From NCBI GenBank assembly GCA_948099385.1, contig CANUEZ040000013.1:2135001-2199000 (forward strand): a stretch of DNA of 64,000 nucleotides, written 5' to 3'. Shown piece by piece: positions 49,526 to 60,729 of the stretch. The position numbers were made by a program, and so were the translations under genes. Source of the stretch: Fasciola hepatica (taxonomy: Eukaryota > Platyhelminthes > Trematoda > Plagiorchiida > Fasciolidae). Positions within the stretch are counted from its first letter, which is position 1; each line of letters opens with the position of its first letter. The notes under the pieces were generated by a model that saw nothing but the letters and a program-made list of their open reading frames with translations, had not been told where the DNA came from and made no database searches.

Positions 49526-50662
49526 GTATGTTTTGCTGATGATACGTCTCGGAAAATAAATTCAAGCAGAGCAGAATAAATCAACGTAATTGGTAGAATC
49601 ATAAAAGCAGGAGATCCAGTTCAAACAACTTCTGCACATCGGCCGCCTGATCATGATAAAATAACTGAACTGCATTCTTAAATGACTGGTCATGAAACAC
49701 CGGAGCTCAAATCGAAGGAGGCAATGTGCCATTATTTTATTCTTAATAGAATTTATCAGCAGTGTATATTCAGGTGGTGTCACCCGTAGCCCATACTGGG
49801 ATTGCATGATAGAACTCTGCACGACTTGCATCAGATTCATAAACTCTACCCGAGAGTTGACTCATATTAACTCGTTTATTCACATGCACACGTTGAACAT
49901 GTGCGAAGCCAGTTCCAGAATGGTGGGGATTGTTCCTTCTTGACAATGATGATATTGGTGATACACTTATCGTGACCGATGGGAAGTACCAAAAAAACTT
50001 CGTCTGAGATGAGTACATATCTACTGACGATGAGTTGTATTGCATTTCTGATGCAAGAATTATATGGTCTTCATTGACCTAAAATGCGTCCGATATATGC
50101 AGGAAAATACTGGGTTAGCGCAGCAACAATCGCGGATAATTATGAGTGCTTATTCAATTGTCACAGTCTTGGTTCTTGTATTCACGCAAGTTTTGTTTAC
50201 AAAGTAAAACGTCTGGAGGTAGAACGGAGAGCCCGGTCAAATATGAAGATCCTCTCGAGATAAATGGGACAAGAAGGTTTAGAATGAACATATTTTTTTC
50301 TTAATGTTTACATTTTTACGTTCTAGGTGATTCCAAAAGGCAGAATTAAGTTATCGAATGTCTACTAACCGGTGGTGGTCAAACGGGAACTTCTGGAACT
50401 TCTGTCCCAAATTCTAATCCTTTCATGGCCGCCGATTACTTTACCTCAAATCGCCCGCGACCACTTCCTGAAATATTGTGCTGTTATTTCAATAAACAGA
50501 AAGTAAACAAAAAGAGTGAATTGCGAGGGGACTGAGTGAAATGTACACGGTTATGTTCAACGTAAGAATGCCTTAGTCCCAGTCCCGAGACAAATGGAAA
50601 CGAGTCTCAAGGTCTTTTCAGATCACACAAGGTCACTGGCCATATGACGTATTGTACCTTAC

Positions 50663-50665
<3 letters not shown>

Positions 50666-50716
<51 letters not shown>
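50666..50716. repeat. (TA)n microsatellite, first of a pair
   Basis: About 25 TA units, 113 bp from a second TA tract at 50,830. Both lie in intron 2. Confidence 0.95.
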
Positions 50717-50718
<2 letters not shown>

Positions 50719-50829
50719 GCAAATAGTGTGTAAACGTGTGGAAGAAATTTACCCGGAAGCACATGACCGGTTTTGTGGTTGTTACCGTTCATCAGGCGTG
50801 CGTGCCCGGTAATCTTCTGCCTACCCCTA

Positions 50830-50897
<68 letters not shown>
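50830..50897. repeat. (TA)n microsatellite, second of a pair
   Basis: About 33 TA units with TACATA and TGTATATG interruptions. It can pair with itself or with the tract at 50.67 kb. Confidence 0.95.
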
Positions 50898-52214
50898 GAA
50901 TTTCACACTGGTTCTGAATCAAGGAGTTTGAAGACATTACAACAACAAATAAAAAGGGGGGAGGGAAGTACAACAGAAAATAATTAGTTAAAGACATAAT
51001 ATGTTGTGATTTTGTTTGCTTTTTAGCCGTACATACTTGATGGTTTTTGTCATTTTATTCGTCTGAATGACACTTTTGTGATTATGGATCACGGGAGTTC
51101 AGGAGTCTGTATGCCATTCGAACCACTGACTTCTATTTTGAGTCATATCCTTTAGCTCCTCTAACCTACAACAAGCCTAATTACTTGGACCTCAACCAGG
51201 AAGGCGGGGAGCATCAACAGAAGTCAATAATGAAGCCAGCTTCTTTATATCTCTATGCCGAGCCATGGCCTAACTGCGGCGTAGCTTCCCACATTCCTGT
51301 CCAGCGCGCGATAAACGCACGGAAAGTAAGACGGTGGGCAAGCATTCACAAAACATGTCCGAGCCACCGGAGGTGGCTCAGGCACCTCACAGGTGTAGTT
51401 GGATGTACCAAGTCATCCGTGCAGGTGTGGGCCATTTAGATAAATGCGGTCGGTCCACTCAAACACCCACCGTGTCAGTAATTGTAAAATTGTCCCAGAT
51501 TGCGTGAATGTTTGTTGTTTATTGACTGAAAGTTCGGAGTGAGGTTTTGCGATGTCCGAATCAAAAATTATCCAAACGGAATAGTTCTCCCCTATTGATT
51601 ATTACGTAAAACCTTCGAGGAACCGCTTCCTCCTGGAAATGAACAGTCGGTCGGGGGTGATGAAAACACCGACGTAGGTCATAGAATCTGAATTCAGTTA
51701 CGCTTTATTTTGAACCCGAGTTTAAAGCCTTAACAATCCAATGCTTCAAGTGTTGCCTACTTCAAAATGAGTAAATGAATGAAAAAAGTGCTGACTCTCC
51801 ATGATCCAGTCAAAAGAAATTCACTTCCGAAATCGTATGGAAATAGGATATTTGATTATATATTACGAATGTACCAGCTAACAACTGGTCAGATAAAATG
51901 AAACAAAATATAAATAGCGAGGCTCTTCCTTGCGGCTAAACAGCTGTTCACAGAATTGTGGAAGATGTGTATGAATGAAATTGATTTTGACAATCGTTCA
52001 CCTCTCGTTTCTCCACGCAACGTTTTCTGACTGACTGGACGAATTACGGCAAAAGACATGTGCTAAAAGGGGAGCGTCTTTAACTATCCTTTTTCACAGC
52101 GTTTGGTCATAACTTTGTACAATGAACACTGGTTATCATACTGGAATCAGCAGTGGGAAAGTAAATAACCGGACCGCTCTTGGAGTTGCATAGTATGGGT
52201 TAAAACAGCTAACT

Positions 52215-52385
52215 AAGACACCTCGGATAGCCTTGTGGTCAAGGTTTTCGGAATCGCAATCGTTCATCCCGGGATCGAGTCATTGTTGAGGCTCGTTCGA
52301 TGTGCAATGCTGAGTTTTCCCAACAAAAATGAAACTGTTGTACCAGGCTTCCGTGGTTTTCAGCGGTTTAAACATTCACACCGCA
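52215..52385 (+). repeat. tRNA-derived SINE-like element
   Basis: CCTCGGATAGCCTTGTGGTC then AAGG gives an acceptor-stem/D-loop start with an A-box (TAGCCTTGTGGTCAAGG). The B-box GGGATCGAGTC lies about 45 bp on, the spacing of a tRNA. A non-tRNA body follows (CAACAAAAATGAAACTG then TTGTACCAGGCTTCCGTGG). The anticodon arm does not fold as a functional tRNA, so this is a retroposon head, not a tRNA gene. Confidence 0.6.
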
Positions 52386-52621
52386 TGATGAATCTCACAT
52401 TATGTGAAATTTAATCTCTTACTTCTCATATAGCTATGAATACATTGCAGCTGATAGTGGAATAGAATTGGACGACGTTGATAGCCGGGTAACTTTTAAC
52501 CTCTGAATTGTAAGTCATCTTGATTTGTCATTCACTCGGTCTTTCTCCACTGCTCAGGATTGTCAAATAACGATACAGTTCTGTTCTCCCCTGAACAATT
52601 CTTTGTACATCACCGATTCAG

Positions 52622-52787
52622 CACGACAGCACACGCAAAGAAGACGGATGGTTGTTAGAATGTATTCAGGTTCTTCATCCGCTTACAAGAAGGCGGTACA
52701 TGTTTCTGTGCAACCATTGGCTCTCCCTGTACAAAGAGGATGGTCTTCTGGTTCGTGAACTGTTTGGTGTACGAAGCGCAAAAACAA
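52622..52787 (+). CDS. LOXHD1-like PLAT protein, exon 3
   Basis: 55 codons plus one base, from acceptor GATTCAG to donor GTAAGT (ends in phase 1). It begins HDSTRKEDGWLLECIQV, the HD-x-T/S-G...GW-x-L-E-x-V motif that closes PLAT domain 1. The linker follows: PLTRRRYMFLCNHWLSLYK then EDGLLVRELFG, the Y-x-F-x-C-x-x-WL-x-x-x-x-x-D-G-x-x-x-RE-L pattern that follows each PLAT repeat in LOXHD1. An unspliced reading in other frames hides it, so it is easily missed. Phase and motif continuity on both sides make the exon secure. Confidence 0.8.
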
Positions 52788-52831
52788 GTAAGTACTGTGA
52801 TTTGACTACGTGTGGAATGACAACCCCCAAG

Positions 52832-53239
52832 AGTATTCCATTGTTGTAGTGACCGGAGATTGTGAGGCAGCCGGGACTGACTGTAACGTGTTCATCAAAC
52901 TGTTTGGTCGCACGGGGATCACACCACGAATTCAACTGGTTTACAATCAGTCCACCAGAGAATCTCGCAGTGTCTACTACTCCCCATTTGCTCGTGGCAT
53001 GAGTTCTAAATTCATTGTAAACGCACCCAGCGTTGGAGCTATGACCCACGTGCGAATTAGTCACGATGGTCGAGGAGAGCTTCCTCACTGGTTTTTGGAA
53101 CGTCTTGTGGTCACTGATTTGTCTTATCCAAAATGGACGTACTACTTTCATGGATCTGTATGGCTATCCCCAACTTATGCGGACAGAAAACTGTTTCGAA
53201 TGATACGAGGTACTCGAGAACCAACTGGTTCCGGTGTAG
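52832..53239 (+). CDS. LOXHD1-like PLAT protein, exon 4
   Basis: A complete PLAT domain 2 in one exon, after a 44 bp intron (acceptor CCCCCAAG). It starts YSIVVVTGDCEAAGTDCNVF, continues IKLFGRTG, then FIVNAPSVGAMTHVRISHDG and PHWFLERLVV. The post-PLAT linker (TYYFHGSVWLS, LFRMIRGT) is at the C-terminal end. The loop between strands 2 and 3 is longer than usual (NQSTRESRSVYY). The donor was chosen at 53,240 (GTAGGT) because it ends in phase 1, as the next exon requires. Three other GT sites within 10 bp are possible and would change only a few residues or the frame. Confidence 0.85.
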
Positions 53240-55292
53240 GTAGGTATTCTGTTTTATTTTTGAATAAATTGAGTAGAAGAAAATCATTTATCTGATAAAA
53301 AAGTATCATTTCCCGTCAAAATAATGACCAGAAAAGTCAGAATTGGCGGTTTACACAGAGTGTCTTGAACCGTTTTGCTGCAACTCTACAAGTTCATACA
53401 GTAGTCAGTGTGATTTTCATGTGGTCAGCAAAATAACCTATAAAACTTAGACAAGATTGAAGCGGACGATAAAGAATAGGGACGAACGAGAATGAAGGTA
53501 CCATGACAACCAAACAAATGTCTCACCTATTCTCGTCCCTTCGCTGCACTTGTCATTCACTTGAATTTTATCGTAAAGCACTGATTAAGAATCAAACTTC
53601 ACATGAACGATGCAGGTTTTTTTCTTTTTTTTATTTTGCGGTTAACTTAAGCGCCAAAACACTTCGGCAGTTTGACAAAAACCGGCTATATTCACTTGAA
53701 GATCATCTGAACTGCTGAGTAAGATCGCAAAAATAGAGGTGATAAATGTAAAGAAACCAGTTGACTTGTCATGTTTTAACTGGAGATGGTTGTGCGCCAA
53801 AGGAAAATTTCTGTAAGTTCTCCGCCTCGAAATCAAATACATAGAAATGGTCTGAAAAAAATTTGAAAAGAACTCCTGCTCGTAATTTTGTGACACTGAT
53901 TTCATGCCTTACGTTCGGGTGCCATTTGTAATGCTTGCCCCAATTTCATACCAACTCGTTGGGAATTTTGTTTACATGCCGGAGAAAAAAGCAGAAAAAT
54001 GATGAAATTTTTTGTTTTGTTGAAAATTTCTGAGTGGTTCTACAAGACTCCTGCTGTCAACTCAAAATGAGAAACTTTTAACTTCAATTTTTACATTTGA
54101 AAAATTCGTTATGCAGATAGAACATGGACTGTCGGGAATGAATAACTATGAGGCCAGATTTTTGGGTGCGAAAGTGTTAGCGCGATAATTGAAATCCATT
54201 TCTCATGGTGTCAGTCCTCTTCCTAATTTCCATTCATCTGATGGAAGAGTATGACTGCCGAGAATCTAACTGATTCTAATTTTATATGCGAATAAGAGAC
54301 CGGTAACGCGGCATCGATGAAAGTTTTACATATTTATTCTTTAGCGAGAAAAACCAGTTCTTTTGTTTCTGCAGTTAGGATTTCTGTATGACGAACAACA
54401 GAACCAGAAGAAGACGTTTGATTAGAGTGGATCATACAGAACTAATCAGTAGGGTGAAATTTGCTACTGAACGCAGATTACTGACAAAAAGGTTTTTGGC
54501 CATCGAATGGAAGGACCTCCCGGATGTCAATCGGGGGGCTAAGCACCCTCCCCGAGGATCATCTCCCTGGCAGTATCATATCTTAAATCCATCCAATACA
54601 AAAGTTGGATGTAAATTCTTATTTTTCAATCACAGACCCGTAGCTCTGCCTAATTTACGGTCACTTATGACGAGTAATGTGTCAATCAATTCAAACCCCA
54701 TGTTCGATACCCGATGGAGGGATATTTTTGGAGGAAAACCGACTGTCCGGCCCGTAATTGTAAACTCCTATTCCGTCACAGATTCACTTTATTTTAGTTA
54801 CAAGTGCTAGACATTGGTAATACTCGGATACACTGTTGGAGTTAAATTCATAACGTGGGTGAATACTGTACCTTACTTATAGCAATACCACAAGTTCTAC
54901 TAGACGGTATAGAGTGCGGCATCCCTTCTGGCATCCAATGTGTATCTAAACCATTTTCCCCCTCGATTCAAGCAACACTGTAGTTGTGGTAAAGATTATA
55001 CAGACAGTTGGTTTTGTTACACTGTCTCATCGGCGTCTATTGGCTTGTCTGGTCTAGAAATTAGACAGACCGGATGAACCATACGTGTTGTGCATGAGAA
55101 GTCTCTAGTTCAACAGAATCCAATCAGGCGAAGATTTTACCATGACTACACGGAAGAACATCACTAACAGTCATTTTTTGTTCAGCATTAAATTGAAACT
55201 CCCTTCTTCGTTATGCTTCATTTATTTCAGCTGAAAATACCAAATTATATGAATACTTGTTCACCTGTATTTTCTTGCGTTTTCTCGTAAAG
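53240..55292 (+). other. Intron 4 of the PLAT gene
   Basis: About 2.05 kb. It contains a 140-codon plus frame (54388-54810) that reads through Arg-rich then Asn/Ser-rich sequence without a PLAT motif. A possible acceptor TTCTGCAGTTAG precedes it in phase 0, which does not fit the phase-1 flanks, so it is not taken as an exon. Confidence 0.6.
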
Positions 55293-55579
55293 AAACAGAA
55301 TATCAACTGACATTTTACACGGGGGATTTACCGGAAGCTGCCACTACGGCAGATGTGTTTGTTCAGTTTCACGGAGAGAGTGGAATCAGTCGAGAGATGT
55401 GGCTGAACGATACACCATGGCAACGGTCAACCACTATTCAGCCGCATAATCACATCCGTTTTGCACGTGGTAATTGTGTGCAAGTCCGACTGCCCCCATG
55501 TCAACAATATGGACCGCTCAAGGAACTTAGTGTCGGTCACAATCGACGTGGTTCAAATCCCAAATGGTACTTAGAAAAG
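55293..55579 (+). CDS. LOXHD1-like PLAT protein, exon 5
   Basis: Starts after acceptor CTCGTAAAG (phase 1; a second acceptor six bases on keeps the frame) and ends at a GTGAGA donor in phase 0. It encodes PLAT domain 3: EYQLTFYTGDLPEAATTADV then FVQFHGESG, a long charged/aromatic loop, and ELSVGHNRRGSNPKWYLEK. The canonical HD is HN here. The exon stops exactly after W-x-L-E-K, so the rest of the domain and its linker should be on a following exon, which I could not find before 59.3 kb. Confidence 0.85.
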
Positions 55580-58500
55580 GTGAGATTGGTGCGCAAAAAT
55601 TACTTCGTGCGCAGAACTTTTCCTATATTATTTTTATAACCCCAAACAGTAGTGATGAGTATGTCTCTCTTATCCGTGGGCCTTCTTTTATTGTTTATTT
55701 TTGGAAAAACTTATATCATTATCAAGGGTGAGGGCAATAAATACAGTATCACCGTTATCACAGGAGCCCACTGAATAGTTAGAGTGAACCTCAAACAAGT
55801 GCTAAATTAGGTTAGATATTGAAAGGAGTCGAGCAGCATCCAGTTGATGTCACTTTTAATCACCGATGTTTGGGTTATGACCTCCTACCTTCGAACTGAT
55901 AACCTACGACCATCGTCGACTGAAACGTATGACCAATATTATCACACTACTAGCGGAGAACACTGGCTTTGCTTAGGTGCGATATACACGCTGAATTTTT
56001 TTGCAAGGTGTTATTCAAGTCATATGTGTGGGAGGGGTTTGATACAAATATCATACCTTTTTCTGAGCTAAGTTGAATTCTGCTCTCCAGATTTGGAGCA
56101 TTTACGATATCTTGCAGATATTAGGCTCTCAGTGGATGGCTGTCTGGTGTAAATTTCGGTTCGTATTGAGATGCCATTTCCTTTTCCTCATATGGTCCAG
56201 CATGAAGTGTCTCCATGATGTTCGTTTACGAAGCAATTTTAAATGCAGGTGTTTTATCGTAAGCATTCCAGTGATCAGTGTCTTCTCCATCTACGTCCTT
56301 GAACTTTTACAAAATGTTCACCAAAGAGCCATCTTAGTGATTTTACTCTCAGACGATTAGTGGATAGGAGGAATACCGTATAGTGTGTTCAAACGCGATG
56401 GTTAGTTTTATTTGGGAACCCCATATTTGCAAGGCTTATGATTGATTTTAATTAATCTATAATGCTCACCGTGGCGAATGACTACAAAAGATAGTGAAAT
56501 TTGTAGGAACACTCTCCAACGTCGATTGATGGGTTTCAATAAAGGAGATATGTTGTTTTTCTATTCCTTTTTGTCCGAAGTTTGCAAATCAATCTCGGCT
56601 GTATTCGATCAATAAACAGAGCGATATCTTAGGTTGTAATCCTGAAGCCAAGCATGCACATTCAAGTCGGTTCCTATGAAGGACTATATATGTTATCTAT
56701 GTCATTCTCTTTAAACCCAATGCGGTTTATTCCGTCCAAAGACAAGAAGCAAGCCTGAGGCAAACCATCAACCTGTATCTCGAGCCCGAAAATAGAATCA
56801 ACGGGACTTGCTTAACCGAATAGCTTACCAAGAGATTAGCTAAATACAATTCCCCACTTCACCTTTGTACTTCAATCAATTGCATCGCACATTGGTGTTT
56901 GATGAACTTCCAACGGACGTACATTAAATGCACTTAGACGTCTGTTACGAGTCTGCACTAATCACACTACCAGCAGTATTGTTCACTAATATTTGAAACC
57001 ACTGTTCACCTTTTGGCACTGTAAACGTGACTTATCCATTTTGGTTCAGGGTACACTCGGAGTACACTGTTTTTGATCAGAACGGGCTCCCGGCGGTCTC
57101 GATGTTGTTTTGCATTCTTCAAAATATCAGATGTTGGCCACGTAATTCAGTATTTTGACATCACTTTGAAATCCGACGGATAGCTGAACACGAAAAATGA
57201 GTTATTCCAAAATTACACATCACAGCCTAACTCCCTGAGAGCTATTCGGCGAACTGATGATACCATTTCGACCGATAATAAAATGCGTTCACTTAAAGGC
57301 CAGACCCAGAGATCAACTATTTATCAAAGTCATCAACTTGAGCAACAAACACCACCTTTATTCAAACTCATTTCAGTGAGGAACACGTCCTTTTTCTTTA
57401 GCGGTTCAAGAAATACTCACAGGTGATCAGTGAAAGAAACATTTCAAACAAAGATAAGAAATACGCTGTCCAAAACCATAATTTTAGATTTTTAGAGGAA
57501 ACGTACTCGGTAATAGGCTGGTTCTATGATGCCCAGAACAAGTTTGTTAACGCTGGTTCTCTCTAGGTAGATGACAATACTAATTAAATCACAAGTAACC
57601 TCAATAATAATGAAAAGTCAATACGCAGAAAAGTCATTCATATCGCATTTGTCATGCTTTATTTTAATTGCATATAGTGATAAATACATTGCACTAGTGG
57701 GGAACATACATTTACAGATTATTGGTTTGGGAGTGGATTTTTAGAATCCACCATGACCAATGGTAAAGATATCATTTTCTCTGATGTATCTCCTTCATTG
57801 TCCGAGTTAGGTAATCGTTGACGACTTGAGACTGAACAGAGTCTATGAATTTCCATGTCACGATTGGATTGATGAGCCCAATCAAAAACAGTTGGTTTGC
57901 ACGCGTTCACAAACACGCGAACCTTCGAAAGAGGAAAAATGGCGAAGTAAGTAATCCAGTGTTCTCTTTGGACGTTGGTACAAATAGGCAAACTGCGTTA
58001 TCCTGGCTCAGTGATTTAGTTCGTACCCTTTCCGATAATCAAACTATAAAACTGGTTTGGGACGAAGAAAAGCGAATTAGTGTACGGGAAATCTTTTCAG
58101 CTGTCTCATTTTATGACTGATTTTGTAGTTTTATACTACCAGTTTACATTAGCTTCGGAAGAAAATTAACCTTTTTCCCGATTTGACCTTATCTTTTTGG
58201 GTATAGCCATTTATTCAACCTTTTGAGAATTTTCAGTTCTGTCGCCAATCCCGATGGAAATGACAACGCAGTAATGTAGGTTTTTTATGATATTGATGAA
58301 TTTTGTCGCAGGAGATTCTACGCATATCTACAGGCCTTTAATTGAAGAGTTAACTCAGGGATCGTGCTATAATGAATTTGCTAGCGTAAGAAGGATTCGT
58401 GAAAGTTATATTCTATTCGCACACCGTTTTAGCTTTGTTGGAATTGACAAATGAATCAGAAGATCTAAGCTATACTTTCACGAAACAGACTCGTAAACTC

Positions 58501-59293
58501 AAGCATAATTTCGATAATCAATGAAGTACCAAGCACTGTCTATGTTCCCAAAACCTGTTTCTTCAGCGGAGTATTAGTTAACTTTGCATACGAGTTGAAT
58601 GAATAACTTCTTGCTTATCTAACGGAGAATGACAGGAATTTGGAAGGACAGCAACATATCTCACTGCTACAGAGATCCAACGAAGTGAGTTCATCTAACG
58701 GCTAATCCAGGGGGTTTGTGAATTACCACTCGAGGGATCCAACAACGTTTTATACAAAACAAGATGCTTATGGCTTCATCAATATTGGCGATTTGGTATT
58801 TACATTTGGCCAATTGATATCGATCGAAAAATTTGGTGTGAACACATTGTTAGGGTATGGAGAAAACAAGTTTTGCTTCATGGTTGGTCATCGACAAGGG
58901 ACATGTGCTTAAAGTCTCCCATCCAACCTAATTAGGTTCGTTTAAATGTTTACGTACCTCAGCAACAGACTCAACTCCCAAGTTGGCATAACTCAGTAAA
59001 GTAACCCATCTGATAGACTAGGAAATTATTTCATTCCAAAAAAATCGGTAGGAACGTGTGACCTCCGAATATTTTATCGGAAGCTCATCAACATCTCAAT
59101 TTTTGGAACTATTCTATCTCCCGCATGCAACATTATCCTCAGGAATACTTTCTTGTTACCTGGGCAGACAGTAATAGCTTCTTTATTTACCGCTAGGAAT
59201 AACATTTCAGTCATATTCCAATCTGGGCTGTTAGAAGGAAGTTGTAAACTATGAGTTATTAGAATGTTCATAGTTTCGCTGTTGTAAAAGTAG
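55580..59293 (+). other. Intron(s) of the PLAT gene, connecting exon not found
   Basis: About 3.7 kb between PLAT exons 5 and 6. The sequence that should follow W-x-L-E-K (a short V-x-V strand and the Y-x-F-x-C-x-x-W linker) must lie here if the gene is intact. Frames at 55844-56071, 56073-56360, 57845-58120 and 58718-58912 (plus) and 57719-57991 and 59074-59352 (minus) show no PLAT, linker or transposon motif. Confidence 0.45.
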
Positions 59294-59749
59294 ATGACGA
59301 ATGAAGAGATGTATCTATATCGGAGACTTGACGTGGCACAAACAATTTTCACTGGACTAACAGAACTGCCTATCGAGATTTACGTGCACACGGGCAATGA
59401 GTCTACGTTCAGTGTGTCAACCCAAGTCTTCATTCGTCTCTACGGTCCGGAGGAGTCGTCCGAGATGGATTCGACCAAGTCATCAAAGCGTGTTCGTACG
59501 GTTTCAGGTGGCTCTCGTACGACAAAGTCAGTTCAGTCCGAATCTACTGAAGCGAACGCGCACACAAGTGTGACCGAGGATCGGACCTATGCGACTCGAC
59601 GTATTTGGCTATCGGATGGTGTATACGAGCGAAACCGCGTGACTCGTTTTCGAATAGATCTACCGGTGCCATTTTGCATCAGTCCGTTCACACGTGTAGA
59701 AGTTGGCCATGATGGATCGGGAAAACAGCCACCTTGGTTTTTAGATCGA
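59294..59749 (+). CDS. LOXHD1-like PLAT protein, later exon (PLAT 4)
   Basis: Frame up to 152 codons, ending at a GTAAGT donor in phase 0 exactly after PPWFLDR, the same position at which exon 5 ends. The 5' limit is uncertain: an in-frame TAG precedes 59,294, and a better acceptor ACTAACAG at about 59,363 would start the exon at LPIEIYVHTGN. Domain motifs are IEIYVHTGN, VFIRLYGPEE, RFRIDLPVP and VEVGHDGSGKQPPWFLDR. A Ser/Thr/Lys/Arg-rich stretch of about 44 residues (59,454-59,586) interrupts the loop after RLYGPEE, where other PLAT domains have only a few residues. The HDGSG and WFLD residues are intact, so the domain should fold with this insert as a surface loop. Confidence 0.75.
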
Positions 59750-60537
59750 GTAAGTTCAAAGTTAATCAACCGAAATAATGACAATTTTCTCAAGGAGCCA
59801 TTCGCACCCACCACCTTGTAAAAGGGTTTTGTGCAGAAATTGTGGAATGCTACTGGTAGTTTATCCCTTTGAATGTATTTTGAAACTTCAGATGATTAGT
59901 TTAGTGGAAGTACTGACAAACCTTATGCGGAACTGGAAACAATTCTTATCCCATAATCGTTTCCTGCTGAACCGAGCGTTTGATCATACTCCCGAGCAAG
60001 TGAAACAATAGCATGCTGATTATTGGCTACTCTCCCCAATCCCTCGTCGTGTGTTAGAAACTGCTTAGGTATCTTCTTCAACCTCTCTGGCTTACCGTAC
60101 CATACCATAAAAAAGTGGTTGCCGATTCTGTAGAAACTATCATACTGATAACGCAAAGCGTAAAGTAAATGATATTTCAACTGGCGAATGATGTAACCGA
60201 AATAAACGTGTGAATACCACAATGCATTTGGGCAGTCGTCAGATCGGGTAACCAGTTAGCTTGGCAAGTGAATACTCATGTTGCTGTGTCGAGCGAGAAA
60301 GCAACGGAAGTGATGTAAGCCTACAACTATACAACCAGAAACAGTTACTGTGTAAAACAGGCCTTTGCCGAGATGAGATTGGGAAAGAAAACAAATGTTG
60401 CAACAGTATGCGATTTATGTCTGTTGTATGACCATTTAGGCGGTTGGGTCGGTAGCAGAATGACTCCAGTCAAATCCACTGATTACCTACTGATCATGAA
60501 CATCCTTGCATTTGTTTTGGGGCACACACTAAATATT
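59750..60537. other. Downstream of PLAT 4, no exon recognised
   Basis: Begins with the GTAAGT donor of the PLAT 4 exon, so it is intronic at least at first. Short frames only. Confidence 0.4.
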
Positions 60538-60729
60538 TTAAAAAGCAGGTTCGTGAGTCACCTGACGTCCAGTGTCAACCAGGTAAGCTAAGACTACGCT
60601 GGTTACTGATCCAGTCTGTCCTTGACTTAACCAGCGCAGTTGATGCTCTTTATTCCGAGTTAATAGCTGTCGTGTCACAAGGCCTACGTAGGATGAGTCA
60701 TAAACACATCTGAAAGAATGTACAACCAT
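60538..60729 (-). pseudogene. GIY-YIG-like endonuclease tail of the Penelope relic
   Basis: A 63-codon frame contains SYVGLVTRQLLTRNKEHQLR and a later YLVDTGRQV, matching the Y-I/V-G-x-T-x-R-x-L-x-x-R-x-x-EH and H/Y-x-x-x-TGH pattern of Penelope-type GIY-YIG domains, which cut target DNA. The TGH His is changed to Arg. It is the 3' end of the element on the minus strand. Confidence 0.6.

Larger units (their letters stand above)
49526..52621 (+). other. Intron 2 of the PLAT gene
   Basis: About 3.1 kb between a GTATGT donor and a CACCGATTCAG acceptor. It holds two long TA tracts and a tRNA-SINE-like element. A short perfect hairpin (GAGCCACC-GGA-GGTGGCTC, 51,361-51,379) lies within it. Frames inside (for example 51185-51439) have no motif. 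Confidence 0.7.

Noticed and set aside
52221..52300. A functional tRNA gene at 52.2 kb
   Set aside because: The A- and B-boxes are present but the anticodon arm and acceptor stem do not pair properly, so it is better explained as a SINE head.
54388..54810. 140-codon plus frame as an exon of the PLAT gene
   Set aside because: It has no PLAT or linker motif, no clear donor, and an acceptor phase that does not fit the phase-1 flanks, while exons 4 and 5 join cleanly without it.
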